Shown here: positions 43,036 to 56,200 of the stretch, in pieces
Numbering within the stretch: position 1 is the stretch's first letter
Layout of the letters: each line of letters opens with the position of its first letter
NCBI RefSeq assembly: GCF_040807025.1
Contig: NC_090952.1
Span: 24,177,068 to 24,241,067, forward strand
DNA length: 64,000 nucleotides
Origin: Struthio camelus
Lineage: Eukaryota > Chordata > Aves > Struthioniformes > Struthionidae
Direction of reading: 5' to 3'
Position numbers and translations under genes: made by a program
The notes under the pieces: generated by a model
Seen by the model: only the letters and a program-made list of their open reading frames with translations
Databases searched by the model: none
What the model was told of the DNA's origin: nothing

Positions 43036-43127
43036 GTAAGGCGCGGAGCGGGGCGGCGGGTCAGGCCGGACCGGACCGGACCGGACCGGACCGGACCATA
43101 ACGGCTATCTCTTCCCTCCCCTCTCAG
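43036..43127 (+). other. RAP2C: candidate 5' UTR micro-intron with CCGGA repeat
   Basis: Donor GTGCG/GTAAGG at 43036 and acceptor CCCTCCCCTCTCAG ending at 43127 define a 92-nt intron. It holds six tandem CCGGA units (43066-43097). Confidence 0.4.
43066..43097. repeat. (CCGGA)6 microsatellite
   Basis: Six perfect CCGGA units plus CC, immediately upstream of the RAP2C coding exon, inside the candidate 5' UTR intron. Confidence 0.95.
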
Positions 43128-43264
43128 GACGGCGCCGGAGCAGCTGGGCCTCGCCCTTCTCCTCAGGCGGGCCGGGGCTATGCGAGGGCCGCGCTGCCGC
43201 CTGCCCTAGGCCCGCGCCGCGGCGGCGGGCCCGGCGGGGGAGCGGCGAGCGGCAGCGGGGCCTC

Positions 43265-43537
43265 ATGCGGGAGTACAAGGTGGTGGTGCTGGGCAGCGGC
43301 GGCGTGGGGAAGTCGGCCCTGACGGTGCAGTTCGTCACCGGCACCTTCATCGAGAAGTATGACCCCACCATCGAGGACTTCTACCGCAAGGAGATCGAGG
43401 TGGACTCGTCCCCGTCGGTGCTGGAGATCCTCGACACGGCCGGCACCGAGCAGTTCGCCTCCATGCGCGACCTCTACATCAAAAACGGCCAGGGCTTCAT
43501 CCTCGTCTACAGCCTGGTCAACCAGCAGTCCTTCCAG
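43265..43537 (+). CDS. RAP2C: RAP2C coding exon 1
   Basis: It encodes residues 1-91, [10 protein letters not shown] to NQQSFQ, with the P-loop, effector loop and switch II. It is very GC-rich at third positions, in line with the CpG island it lies in. Donor is CAG/GTAACC at 43537-43538. The first ATG is chosen because it gives the exact family N-terminus. Confidence 0.97.
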
Positions 43538-45541
43538 GTAACCGCTGCCCCGGCCCCTGCCGAGCGCGGCGGCCGAGAGGAAGTTTCAGGCTTAGCTTCC
43601 CCCCACCCCCTTTCCGGAAAGACAAAAGCGAAAATGTCTCCTCAAAAAGTACTTCCACGAACCGCCTTTCCTAGTGGAAAAGTGCTTGCTCGGCAGGTAC
43701 TTATCAGGGTGCCGCCGCTGTTACATCCCACGCAGTGTGGGAGAACAGTCGCCAGCTCCCACTTCCCCAATAGAAACGCTGCTGGCAATCCCCTTTTATT
43801 AAGAAATCGCTCGATATTAAAATCCAGACTTCCCTTTTTGCTGAAGAGGAGTGTTTCTTTGCTTGATCTTAGGGAGCGGGGCATGTGCTCTTCAGCTTTG
43901 ACTTAAATAAGCTCTGATTTCCCCCCCCACACACACACACCCCGAAACCCCCCATATTCCAGTGTAAGCTCTATGCTTTTGCAGTGTAGGTGGTGTGCTA
44001 GAGAAGAGAAGGAGGCCGTATGTGATAACTTGTGGATCTGGATTCCTTTTGTACTATTAAAACTGTTTCAAAAAAAAAAACCCAAAACTTATCAGCCAGT
44101 AACTGGTTTAAGCTGCCCCTAGGAATGTCTTTATTTCTGAGGAATAACTGGGTTTAGCAGCCATGCATGTAATGCAGGGATTTGCAGCTTCTGCGTTGGC
44201 TTCAGTTGCTGGTTTGGGTGTATTCCAGCTGCTTGGCAAAACCTTGCACACCCCCACTGAAGCAGAATGTTTGCTTCTGCTGAAGGCTAAGCTTTATCTT
44301 AGTAGAGGCCTCAATATAGTTTCAGTGCAAGCTGAAGGCATACTTTTCTTTGGAAAACAACAGCAGTGGCATTGGGATGCTTCTCCCCTCATTTTCACTT
44401 ATTTTGGAACCTGAGTGTTCCCCATTATTCAAGGAATAGGCACACCGTTAGTAATCCACCCTGTTAATATTTAATTAGTCTTGTCTGTCTGTATGTTTAC
44501 TCCATAGCTGTTAGGTGTAAACCACTCTCCACAGTTCTTTTAAGCAGTGGCAACTTCAAACACTCAATTGCTTTGTCTCAAAACTATGCAAGAATCTGTA
44601 GAGGTGAGTCCTGCTGATAGTAACTTAAAACATTCAGAAGGGCAGAGGAGGCTGACTCAAACTTTAAACGGTAAACTCCTGATGTTAGTTCAGACTTGAA
44701 TAAATGCATCTCTAGGTAATAAAACCTCCTTATAGCATCTAATTTGCTTACTTACATGTGACTAAATGTGTTTACAATGAATCAACTTAAGCGTTCCAGA
44801 AGCGAGAAGACTGTTCGCTAGCTTCCTCAAGCTGTAAGCCAAGCACAGACTTCCTAAATGATTGTGTAGTAATACACGTATCGCTACAAATGTTACAAAT
44901 CTGCTGGCATTTAGATTTGAGACAAAATTCTCAGCAGAACAGAGATCTATCTGCCTTGAAACCAGTCGTACTGTATCTTCCTCTAGCTGAACCAAAACTT
45001 TCAGAATACAGTAGTAACTACATATATACACATTTATAAAGTATGCATTCATATAAACCGGAAATATACTTTTATTATTATTATTAAAGATGGACAGTGA
45101 ACTTCCTCTGCCTGAGTTCTAGATCCACATGGATATGAATTTAAGAAATCTTCTAAAGTATTTTCAGTTGCCTGTAAGGGTTATTAAAATGCGTTTCTGT
45201 AGTGGCTGAGGCAGTTTCATGTGATTACTTATGCATACTAACCAGTCTGATTGTTTGATCAGGACATCAAGCCAATGAGGGACCAGATTGTTCGGGTGAA
45301 GAGATACGAGAAAGTTCCTCTGATCCTAGTGGGGAATAAAGTGGATCTGGAGTCGGAGAGGGAGGTCTTATCTGCAGAAGGCAGAGCTCTGGCTCAGGAA
45401 TGGGGCTGTCCCTTCATGGAGACATCAGCCAAGAGCAAAACAATGGTGGATGAACTGTTTGCTGAGATCGTCAGACAAATGAACTATGCCTCCCTGCCTG
45501 AAAAACAAGATCAGTGTTGTACAACTTGCATCGTCCAGTGA
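43265..45541 (+). CDS. RAP2C: RAP2C, Ras-related GTPase (two coding exons)
   Basis: Join 43265-43537 and 45263-45541 gives 183 aa, the family length. RAP2 proteins are membrane-bound GTP/GDP switches that act through effectors such as TNIK, MINK1 and MAP4K4 in cytoskeletal, junctional and Hippo-linked signalling. Motifs are all intact: P-loop GSGGVGKS (10-17), effector loop YDPTIEDFY (32-40) with the RAP2-specific Phe39, DTAGTEQ (57-63) with Rap-type Thr61, NKVD (116-119) and ETSAK (144-148). The C-terminus CCTTCIVQ carries palmitoylation cysteines 176-177 and a CaaX box, Cys180, whose final Gln favours farnesylation. RAP2C rather than RAP2A is shown by [20 protein letters not shown] and [13 protein letters not shown]. 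Small differences from human RAP2C include Ser122 and Ile181. Confidence 0.97.
43538..45262 (+). other. RAP2C: RAP2C intron
   Basis: A 1725-nt intron from GTAACC to TTTGATCAG. A perfect branch-point heptamer TACTAAC is at 45236-45242, 21 nt before the acceptor. A C run followed by a short (CA)n is at about 43921-43941 and an A run at about 44071. No other gene is seen. Confidence 0.9.
45263..45541 (+). CDS. RAP2C: RAP2C coding exon 2
   Basis: It encodes residues 92-183, starting [12 protein letters not shown], with the NKVD and ETSAK guanine-binding motifs and the CIVQ prenylation box, then TGA at 45539-45541. Codon use is less GC-rich than in exon 1, reflecting distance from the CpG island. 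Confidence 0.97.
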   Translation, partial: DIKPMRDQIVRVKRYEKVPLILVGNKVDLESEREVLSAEGRALAQEWGCPFMETSAKSKTMVDELFAEIVRQMNYASLPEKQDQCCTTCIVQ

Positions 45542-48500
45542 GAAAAATTAAGAAAAACCTCAATCATGGCCATACAGAGCAGGTTGGTTGAACAGTCATA
45601 ACTGAGGTGCATGATCATGCTGTTTAAGTAAGCAGATAAAGTGGGACAGAGAGTCTGAAATTAAGTAGTCTAACCTGGAGGTGGCTTTCCTCTGAAAGAG
45701 ATGCAAGCTTGTGGATTCAGTTGCGAATGCGTACTTGAGTCAAATGGTCGTCTTGCATTACTTGGGTAGGGTTAATCAGGGAACGTTGCCTTTACCTGTA
45801 GTAACTTTACAATGCGGCAGAGTGTATGACCTCATCTGTCCCTATTTTGACTGACAGTGCTGTATTTGACCTAACCTTATCCTTAGTAATGTGTTGGGAT
45901 GTTGCAGTAGGATTCACCATTGGTTGCAGTTAATATCTGAATTATTTTCAAGTTAATGGGAATTACCTTGGCGTTGAGTAGGATCATTGTGACTGTTTCC
46001 CACTAACTGTGCTGAGAAGACTTTGAGCTTATTTAAATAAATAAAATAGCTGGGGTACAGAAACTGAATGTACTTACAGTATGCTTTTGCCTTATCAGTG
46101 GAGTAAGTTTGAAAGAGAACTTCCCTGAGCTGTGAGGAGTGGCTTGAAGCCCGCGTGCACTAGTCAAGGACATGTGCAAAGTAGTCCTCATCTGAAAACT
46201 GAGCAGACAACACACGATAAAATGGCTCCTTATGCGCAGCTCTTTCCCAGTGACTCATAAGAGGCGGGGCAAGACAGCAGATTGTTCAGAGGGCTTTTTA
46301 AAAAGCTTCCCCCTTCTCAGTTGCTGCTTTGGCTTCCTACAAGGATAGTTGCTCTTGGCACTTCACAGGCACAGTGTTCCCTTTCAGTACCATAATTTGG
46401 CTCTCACCTGATTGTGTAAATGGATCTGCTCCTCCCCTGCAAGTGGCAATGTTGTCATCTCTGCGGGAGGCAGTTCTGTAACCCCCTGCTCTGCCTTCCT
46501 GGTAGTAGTCCGTAGCCGTGGGTGTGGTTTCACCATTGGCTTAAATCTGTGTTGCTGAAAGGGACTTGGTATGCTTTGTGAATGGGCGTGCCATGCAGTC
46601 AGCTGATCCGTCTGACCTTCAGTTTGCTGTGGCAGAAGAGAGATCCAAGAGAAAGCGACTTGATGTGTTCTCTAACAGCAAGTGCTGGTTGAAGGAGGGC
46701 ATGAAAATTCAGGAGAAAGAACTGTCCCTTTTGACAGCAACAGTCCCTTTAAACTGATTGAGGTTTAGGCTTTGACTGCCATGTTTGCTACCCTTGTGTG
46801 AGTCAGAGGAGCTTTTTGTGTCTGAGTGACAAAAGGGAAAATAGGTTGTTACTGGAAGCTTTGGACTACGTATCCACTTCACTCTCTGACCTTTCGCGCA
46901 AGATTAAAGTCTCAAAACTCATCTTTGAGATTGTTGTCAAGTGCTTTGTGAGTGTAAAATTTTAGATATTCCTGACCCTAGCGCTGTCATACTAAAAATA
47001 ATACACAAGATTTTTATCTCCAGAAGCTGTGAAATGAGGAAGGGCTCCTGATAAGTGTAGGTTCAACACTTGCTTGCTGAAAGGCAAGCAAACTGCTTGT
47101 GTTAGAGCAGAGAAAAATTAAACAAGTCTCTTCCTTGTACACTAATCCCCAGTGCCTGCAGAGCTTTATAGGATTATAGGAACTAGTAAATCAAAGGAAT
47201 TGCTACTAAATGCTGCAGGGTTAATATCACTTGCAGTAATGCAGAGTTTCAGCTACTTCTGAGGCAGCTTCACAGATAAGAGTATCTGGACTTAAGGTAT
47301 CGTGCCAAAGGTTATGGCAATCCCCTGGCTCACTAGTGATTCATCTCGTACAGGATGCTGTTTTCAGCTCTGGCAAAATCAGGTCCTCTATCCATGAAAT
47401 CTATACTCTCAGAATTGCTTACTCTTAAGGGAAGCTTTTTTTTTTTTATAGTCTGCCCAGTTCTGGGCTTAGCATTAAATATCAAGATTAATCTTAAAGA
47501 TGAGATTTGGGTGGGGAGGGGGTAATATGTTATTTCTTTGAATCCTAACTTATGCCTAGGTGCAGTGTTTTTTCTAAGCAAGACGTGCTCTTGTTTAAAA
47601 AAAAGAAACCTCGGTTTTCTTATGCCTTTGACCTCTTGGGATAGAGGATCCTAAACTTCTGTCATATGAGTTGCCTCTCCTTCATTCTGCTCAGCTCGTA
47701 ATGTCATACCATTTCTCTAGCAGCAAAGTCATTCCTTGCTTATATGGAATATTGCCTCTGCCCAACATAGTCTCTTCACCTGTGCCAAGCCAAATAAGTC
47801 TCTTTCTTAAGCATCTTCCTACTCAGTTCGGATCTCTCTGTCTGCAACCTCGTTCTTATTATTAGTCTTGCCTCTTCCCAGGCTTCATCTTCCTATCTCT
47901 TACTTCAGCCTCACACTTTTGGGTTACTTATTCCTTCCTGGCTCCTCTTCTGTCCTTGTTCTTTGACTCTGTAGGTGTAGTATCTCGTTAACGTTATGAT
48001 AAGCCTTTGCTGCCTGATCACTTCTATCTGATGTGGTCTAGTGTAGGAGAGCCGCTGATGGTGTCTTCTGATAGTTGAAGTCAGCTCTGTAGGGATGAGT
48101 GTTCTGCTTATCTATGATCCAAGGGGATGATTGCTCCTTCTCAAACATCTGCTCTAGCGGTGACCCTTTCTAAGTAAAGCAAAACAAAGAAAGTGTAACC
48201 AGCTCTCTGAAAGCCTGAGTGTAAGATGTGGGCTTCAACTACAGTTCTGTCCTCACATCATCATCATCATCATGCGAGTTCTGTGACTTCTCAGTGTGCA
48301 GAACTAGTTTTAGGTCTGGATCAGCTAGTCAATTCGGAACGAAGTGCATAGAAGTAGTTTGCTTCTCCAGTTCTGATGGAGAAACTAGTGTGTAGGGTGC
48401 GTGGAGTATATGTTGGACCTCTTCTCATCAGTCTTTTAAGTTCTGAAGGCCATTTTGGTGTCAGTTTAACTCGCAGGTATTGCTTAGTTCTTTTTGATAC

Positions 48501-51500
48501 TAATATATCGACCTGTCTGTTGACAACGATGTTGAAAACTGGCTACTACTCAAACTTTTCAAGAAGTGGAAGGTAGCGAGGCTGAGCAGTTAAGTTATCT
48601 CAGAACTTTGACTTCTTAAAGTTCCCTGCCACAGGATGCTGAGGGTTAAAGTCTCACTACAAACAAAGGAAGTTTTTGGCCTTCCAGAAGGTATGATGTT
48701 GTGTAAGTGTGTCTCAAAGACATGATGGAAGAACTTGCTTAAATCACTGTTCCAGTCAGTATCCTTGGCTGAAATAAAGGATGGACTGTATAACTACAGT
48801 ATGCTAACCACTATATTCTAGAGTTCCTTTTAAGCATGCGTGCTGTTTGCTGCGTCCTGTTCCCTGCCCCCCCCACCCCTTTCCTACTTCTGCAGTGGTC
48901 TTCTGTCATCTCACTGCATTCAGAAATCTGAGATTCCCAGCAGCTGCTCTCTGTTGCATGTTCCAGTATTTCTCTTGAATTCTCAGTATGGCAGTGTTTC
49001 ATATCTCGCATCTTCTCTCGGCCAGTGTGTGAAGTCTTCTACAGAAGTACTGAGCAGATTTGGAACACGTTAATGTTGGGGTAAAAGACTGCTGATTAGT
49101 GATTTGTCCCCTCCTTTTGTGAGTAACGGGCTCTAGTAAGCGCTGAAGGAAGAGTATCTCTCTCTGTGTTTACGCACTGAAAGATACTGTCTGTGTGACT
49201 ATGCAGCACAGACAAATTTATCCTACGAGGTTCTTGCTTGCCCCTCTGCCCTGCCTTCTTGCAGAAGAGAGCAGAGAACACTATAGGCATTTTGTGGGCA
49301 AGTAAAGCTATATCAAGTACTACATGGTGCCAGTTGTAGTAGCTAAGGACAAGTTAAATGGAAAGATGAAACCTCGGACCTGGGAAGTCCCTAAGCTGCA
49401 AATATTAGGAGGCTGGAAGAGTATTTGGAGGAAAATGCCATTGCTTGCTTCCTCTGTTCTTGCTATCCTTTTCTGACTATACAGCTATGCGCGTTGGGTT
49501 CAGGTGGAGTTTCAGGATAGATCACTTGTTCGTTAACTGTTTGTAGGCTAGATGAGGCTCTAAAATTCTGCTGTGGCAGCAGCTGATTTTTAAACTGCTA
49601 GGATAAGCAGCCCTACGATAAATGGTTTGCCTTTCCCATGCTCTAAGTGAGGATGTAGGAAATGTTAAGCTTGTCTAATCCATCCCCATTAAAAGCTGTC
49701 TGATTGTTGCAGTTTTAGTAGTACAGGAGCACTTACTGTTTGAAATTCGTTGACCTGCAACAGTGTTGAGGGGGAACTCGCCCAAATGGGTGAGAATTAC
49801 TGTTAGGTGGCGGGGGAACAAACGAACAAAAAAACCTTGGCTCTCTGCTCTTGCCAGTACCAGAGTACAGCTCCTGAATCTTAGGGTGCTTTTCCATTGT
49901 AAGGCAAGGAGGGGAACTCTGACTTGTGTCCGTGTCCTGTAGTAAGGAACTGTTAAGCGAGAGCAAGTCAACAGCTGAAAAGAAACTATATCAGAGGACA
50001 CATAGGATCCTGCCACAGAGAAATGACTTTGAGAATAGAGAAGATGCTCAACAAATTCCCTGAAAAGCCAAACATCAAACTTTAATGAAACGTATGCACA
50101 TGCATACAAAGGACTGGTTTCCACAGGCTTTAAACTTTGACTGAAACTTTTAGGCCATCTGTGCAGATAAATCTTACGAAATGCAAGCAAGTCATCGGAA
50201 ATACAAAGATGTATGGGTCACAATGGTGGAACTACTTAATGTTTTCGTGCTTGACTCAGCAGTGTACAGCTCTCTCCCCACTGAGGTGAACTCTGGTAAA
50301 TGCAATTTTTTTATATTAATGTAGAAGATCTGAAATGTTGAAAACTCAAATATTGACTGAGTTAGCTGGCTCAGCTACGTGTTCCCAGAATATGTGCAAA
50401 ACGCTGTTGCTTCGTGTTCCTGAGTGATGCAGTGCTTCACTTACCACCAATGCTGAGCCCAGTATATGCATCACTGTACAGAAGAACTGGAATTCTCTGG
50501 TTGTTTCAGATCTTTATAATAGCTGCCCCTTTGGGATACTGAACTGCTTTTGCAATGTTCATAGTAACAAATCGTTACTTATTTGCCTTCTTTATTGCCA
50601 GAATTGGTGAAAAAGAACTTCAAGAATGCTTCTGTAAAAATAAATCGGTGCTTTAGAACTCGGTAGGGAAAACTAGCTGTTCCACACTATGGGAAAAGCT
50701 GAATTCACTTGGAATGTATATGGAATATGGCTTTCATTAGCAATTTTGTTTAACTTGCAGATAAAACTCAGAGGAAACTTGCACAGATGCTGCTTTGGAG
50801 AACTGTCAGCCCAGGTTGCAGAGCTGAGCCTTGGTAAACCTGTCTCTATTACAGCACATTGCCATACATCTAAGTGCATAAGGTTGGTGGCCTCCAGGAT
50901 CCACACACCTTAACCAGAATGCTTAGCATGTTTACCATAAGTTTAAAATCTGTTCTTTACCTTTCAGTCCTTTTATAGCTTTCTAAGTTCATATAATGGC
51001 TAATATGCAAGAGTTCATTTTTAATATTTTAATTGATTTCTTTAATCAATTTCTGAACTTGTATTTATTAAATACTTAAACTCAGTATTACCTACTCAAT
51101 GCCTTTTAAAAGAAGAGAGTTTTAATGGAGAATAAATTGAGCCTTAAACAAATGGTTACTTCTGTATATTACCTCGCATCAGTGCTTATTTCTGTTTGCA
51201 AAGTTTTCTCCTACAATGTAGTTGGTCATTCTTTGAGACTTTTTGTTTACGCGTGACAGTGTCATGAAAAGATACTGAAGGCACCTCTGTTGTATGGATG
51301 TAGTATCCCTTTTCTTGGCAAATGCAGCTGTGATAATTGTGTAACTGGTCTGATTTGACAATAGAGATTACTTGGAACGGGATGTAAAGTCTCCAGCTGC
51401 CTTTTTTCTTCTTGCAATCGTGGGTTTCTTAAACTCATTAAATCAAAAATGACAATTGTAGCATTGAAATATGGCAGCACGCTTTTTCTTCTACTGAGTT

Positions 51501-53245
51501 TATGAACTTGCTTGTTTACAAATAGCTTCTTCATGCCTTTGAAAAGGGATAATGTATCCTCTAAAATGGGCTGTATGCCTAATCAGAGCTAGCTCAGCTT
51601 TGCCTGGCACATTAAGTGACATCTAGTGGATCTCTGCACATGTAAATCTAATGCAAATAAGATCACTTTACATTTTATAGTTCCTAATATTTGTCTTTCT
51701 GAATAATATTTTAAAGCAATATTTGTTAAAGTTTTCTTGCACTGTCACAAATTGCTTTTTAGGTTTTTTTTTTTTTCCCAATAAACAAGTTTAATATTAG
51801 AGACAAGTTGGTGTAATGAGGGGAAAGCACCAGGTTTCAGTGATACTAACTGCAAGCGTGCTTTAAACAGCCATTGCCTTCCATATTGTTTACCTGATCA
51901 ACATATTTTCTCTGAATACTTGAAAATTTTAACAATAACACAGGTATAAAGAGCAGAATGAAAATGTACAAAGAACAGATAATCTTTTTGTTCAATTTTA
52001 TTAACATGTTGCATACATGAGAGCTTTTTCTAGCAGTGGTTTAAAATGTGTAATTTTTTTTGCAGAAGTTTAATAACTGCAGCTCACCTACTGCACCAAA
52101 GTTCTAGGTTTTTAGGAGCCCAGCTTTAGTCATTTGAACATGCTTCTAGAAATGTACATTTTTTTTTTCCCTGTAATAGCTAAATAACTTTGAGGAAAAG
52201 CTCTAGTAAAAGCAGTGATGGATACATGAGGTTAAGCAGTTTAAAACTCACGAAATGTATTGTGGATGATGGCATTTAAAACAATAAAAGATCACTGGTA
52301 CAGTATCTCAACATTAATGTGTTTTATTGGTAATAATGCAGGCTGACTTTACAGTATTGAGCGGAAGTAAAGATTCTGGCTCTACATTCAGTGATGAATT
52401 TGAATCCTGAAAAGAAGAGAACACCAAGTTTTCTGCTTGGGTACCAAAACATCTAATTTTCTTGTGGGGCTACTTGAAACTTTTTTCTGTTGTTTTTTTT
52501 TTTCCCCCGTTTGTGCAAACTTCATAAACAGGCTGAGGCTAATACTTAAGTTTGCACTTTAATATCAGAATTAAACCAAACCCTGTATTCAAAGTAGATT
52601 TTTTAAGTGGTGTTGATCTTTTTTGTAGAGTGCAAGAAAGTAATAGGAAATAAAAGTAATTCATAAAGATCTTAGTTTTCCTTTGTCTAAGGGGGGAAAA
52701 AGTTGGTTAATATTAATCAGTGGTTCATTCCTATGGGTAGTTATCAAACCAGTGTTCATTTTCATTGACCTCAGTGCGGGAAAAAAAAAAAAAAACCCTT
52801 AAAAAAACTTGAACTAGCTTAGAGTGACAGGACTGGGAAAACGAGAGATGGTTTCTTCAGCACACTTTGGGGGGAAAAAGGGACCAAAAGTTATTTTAGG
52901 CTTCCTCAATAGATTGCATGTGAAGTTGCTTATTAGTATAAGAGGCTAATAATAAATGCAATATGTATTGTCTTTACTATGGCATCTGTTTAGGAGTTGT
53001 TCAAATCACTGCAGTAGGGCTCTGCAAATAAAAATGTAACCTAACATCATGTATCTAATGTACTGTATCTTTATCAGTAATAGGTGAAATCTGGAATAAC
53101 AAGTGCAAAAATGGAACAATTACCTATAATGCTTTGTTTAAAAAAAATTTTTTTCCAGTAGATTTCATTCTTGTCATTTTGTAAGACAACCCTACAGTCC
53201 ACCTGTTTGTAACTTTTTTAATAAAATAGATATCTGTATTACCAA
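45542..53245 (+). other. RAP2C: RAP2C 3' UTR (extent inferred)
   Basis: AT-rich sequence after the stop codon without any recognisable gene. AATAAA signals at 51780-51785, 52283-52288 and 53220-53225 could end isoforms of different length; the last is followed by T/GT-rich sequence to about 53280. The block from about 50900 to 53250 has the texture of a conserved distal 3' UTR (A/T runs, few CpG). A short CAT run is at about 48256-48274. An early end near 46035 is also possible. Confidence 0.5.
53220..53225 (+). terminator. RAP2C: candidate distal RAP2C poly(A) signal
   Basis: AATAAA preceded by a T run and followed within 50 nt by GTCTGTTTTCAATGTCTTC, a U/GU-rich downstream element. After this point composition returns to ordinary intergenic sequence. 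Confidence 0.5.
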
Positions 53246-56200
53246 ACTGGGGTGACTAGTCTGTTTTCAATGTCTTCTTTTAAAGTGGGCCTCACAGACA
53301 AGCCATTTATTTAAGGTACTGGTTATTCTAAACATATAAACATAGTAACTGCATCTGAATTGTCATGAACGACTTCCTCTAGCTCAGGGAAGTGGGATAT
53401 ACTGTTGTGCCCAGACTGGGGAGGGTAAAGCTCGCGCTGCCTTAGGTGCTCTGAGTAGAGGATGTGGTCTGAGGCCTGCGCGTTATCTCCGTGAGCCAGG
53501 CAGGCTCTGGCTGGAACTGAGGGGCTCCTCTGTGAGCTGAGGAGCCTGTTCCAAGGTGGTAATCGTGCCTCTCCTCGCGGGCAGGTATGGTGATCTTCAC
53601 TTCCTTCCACCAGGGGAGCTGGCTGCAGTGCTACATTTGCTGGTGAATCTAAAGCCCTTCAAGCTTCTCTCTAAAGGCTTGGAGGTGTTCAGCTGTGTTT
53701 GTTACATGGCTCTTTCCTTTTGTGAAGCTCCCTATTGCAGGATTAATCCTTTTCTGAAGCTTTGTTGAAAAGAAATATGAATGTTTTTCTTATCTAAGTC
53801 TTTAACCTTATTTTTCGTACAGACTTTTGTGTGTGTGAAGACTGCAATTGCCGTGGGTCCTGACAGATCTTCCTGCGGATCGCTCTAGCTACTCTCCGCT
53901 ATAGTAATCCAGAAGTGGTACCATTCTACCACACTAGCAAAATAAGCGCTCCTGGAGCCCTGTTTTGTGAGAAGCAGAAGATTTCTCTAGGAAACTATCC
54001 AGCTGAGAATGCCCGAAGCTATTTGATAACCATTATCTTATAAGTGTTCCAGTAAAAGCCTTGAGTTTGCTAAGTCAGTAGTTGAGTCATCTGGGCCTTA
54101 AAACCAGAAGTCCATCTTCCACAGAACTTACAGTTTGATACTGACCTTTGCGTAACTAAAGCCACATGTTAATGCACAATGTGATTTAAACTTTACAAAA
54201 ACTTTCTACCTTTAGAGGCAGCGTCAGTCATCAGTGATGTATAGACAGGCGAAAGCACCTAGTGTCCTTATCACCTCTCCTTCTCCTGGCACAGTGTTAG
54301 CTTTGTCTTGGAGCCAGGTTTCCATGCTGTCTCTTCCTGCTGCTTGTACTTGCTCACTGAGATGGGGGAGTAATTCCTGCCCTGAGGAGAAATAACAGAG
54401 AAAAGGGGAGGACTCCCATTAAAAGTGATTGTGGACTAATTGTCTGCTTCCCTTAAGTCCCTCATAAAGGGTGGTGGCGGTGGTGGGCAGCTTGCCATGT
54501 TCTGCGTGGTCTTAACGTGCCAGTGAATAGGGTAACTACTAAATAAAGACTGGCTTGCTCAGAGATGTAAAAAGTCAGTTGATTGTTGTATATGTCTGCT
54601 TTCGCTTGTATGATTTTAAAAAAAAAAAAAGTCATAATTCAGCAATAATATTCTGTATTCCTTGTGGCACACTCCACTGTAGTTAAGCAAGCTGCTTCCT
54701 GCTCCCACTCAGAGACTGGGAACTGCGTGCAAGTTCAGCCCGTAGGTCTGTGCAGCTCTACATCACCAGTTGGCTTTGAAGTGGCAGTACAGAGTGGTCT
54801 GGGTTGGGAGCTGTAAGGGAGCATGCAAGATTTACATTTAAGGCCATTATCTTTCAAAAGCGTTAGAACCAACTGAGCCGCTGAACAAGCGGTTCAGCAG
54901 TGTCCTGCATAAAATGGGTGTGACAACTTCATGTTGCTTTAAACCTAGCTAGCCGGTTTAGGGGTCTGTATAAACGAGGCTTCATACGCTGCTTTTTTCT
55001 CTGGTTTAACAGTCCTTGCTATAAAAGTGCCCATGCCATGCAGACAGCTCCTCTTCGGTGTCTCGCTCGCCCCAGTGCGTTTGGAAAGCAGCAGCTAACT
55101 GCAGCACAGCCGAGAGGCCTCTTCCCCACCCCGCTCCCACGTAGCGCTGCGCCGGGTGAATGAATTGCTAAGGACGGCAGCGTTGGCTTTGCAGCCTGGC
55201 TGACTGCGCTTGGGTACAAACCAACCGCGTGAACCCTGCGGTGGAGACTGCCCTACGAGGAAGTGCACAAGATATCCTGAGTGGGTGGAGTGTAAACCAG
55301 GAGCCGCACCTTGTGGCAAGTAGTACGCTCTTATCTGCCCCAAGAGGCTTTTGCGTAATTATAGTTCTAAGCTAGGTGGAAGTGTCTAGTCTTAATTAAA
55401 ATGAGATACGGATTCTCAAACAATGCGTGTTGACCTGTTTGAGCTCTCTCTGCTTAAAAGTCAGTAGCCATGGTAGCTTGTTTGGCCTGACAGGAGGAGC
55501 TTCAGTCATTTGTTGAGTCACTGCTCAATTACTCAGCAGCTAGAGGAAGTGTGCATATAGCCACCAGTGCTGCAGGCAAGCTCTGCAAAGAGGTGAGGTG
55601 GCCCTGTGCACTGCACTGTATGAAAGTGAAGTAACGTGCTCATCTTCAAAAGTAGCCATTTTTAGCACTGGCTGGTCAGTACAGCTGTGAGGAGCAAGGA
55701 AGATGAGTTCTGGCTGTAAAGCAGCAACAACGTTGTTCAATTCAAGCGTCAAGTCCTGCCTGTAGCTATTTGTTGGCTCCAGTGAGGGCAGCATTGAGCT
55801 TGCAATAGCTTTCCTGGCAGTGATGATGCAATTAGATTACAAGGTTGTAGGGGAAAAAATGTTATTCTCCATGGAAACAGAGTATATTTAGTATGGAATC
55901 AATAAGAAAAAAAGCTTCATTGCTCTCTTTCAAAGCTGAGTTTCTCTTCAAGCCCCTTCACAAAGTCTAGAGCTACCTGCACTAATTGGTGGGGAAGAGT
56001 CTCTTGTGTTGCAGGAACATGAAAAACATTCACTGATGGGCAATCTTTGGTGTTTATGTTTGGCTTGTTCTGTGTATGTGCTCCTTGCTACGCTGCTGGT
56101 TCTATTTGAGTGCTTTGGGACAGCTTTCTAACAGTGAATTATTCCCTCCAAATCATGTTTCCCGTGATGAGGCTTGCATGGGATTTGAGGCATTGCATTG

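Larger units (their letters stand above)
42763..43264 (+). promoter_or_regulatory. RAP2C: RAP2C CpG-island promoter and 5' UTR
   Basis: CpG-dense sequence without TATA box. Visible elements are a GC box GGGCGGGGAGGGG (42923-42935), ETS-like CCGGATGTGA (42902-42911) and CTTCCGGG (42940-42947), and a CRE/AP-1-like TGACGCAG (42808-42815). A minimal upstream frame ATG GAG TGA is at 43018-43026. A 92-nt intron (43036-43127) is possible. The start site cannot be fixed, but the position immediately upstream of the coding exon and the CpG density make the promoter assignment firm. Confidence 0.75.

Noticed and set aside
43265-43906. 213-codon single open frame starting at the RAP2C ATG
   Set aside because: After residue 91 it runs into the intron; the real product splices at 43537 to 45263.
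43265-45541. Assignment of the GTPase to RAP2A
   Set aside because: RAP2A has [14 protein letters not shown] and ends PCCSACNIQ; this protein has [14 protein letters not shown] and [11 protein letters not shown], the RAP2C pattern.
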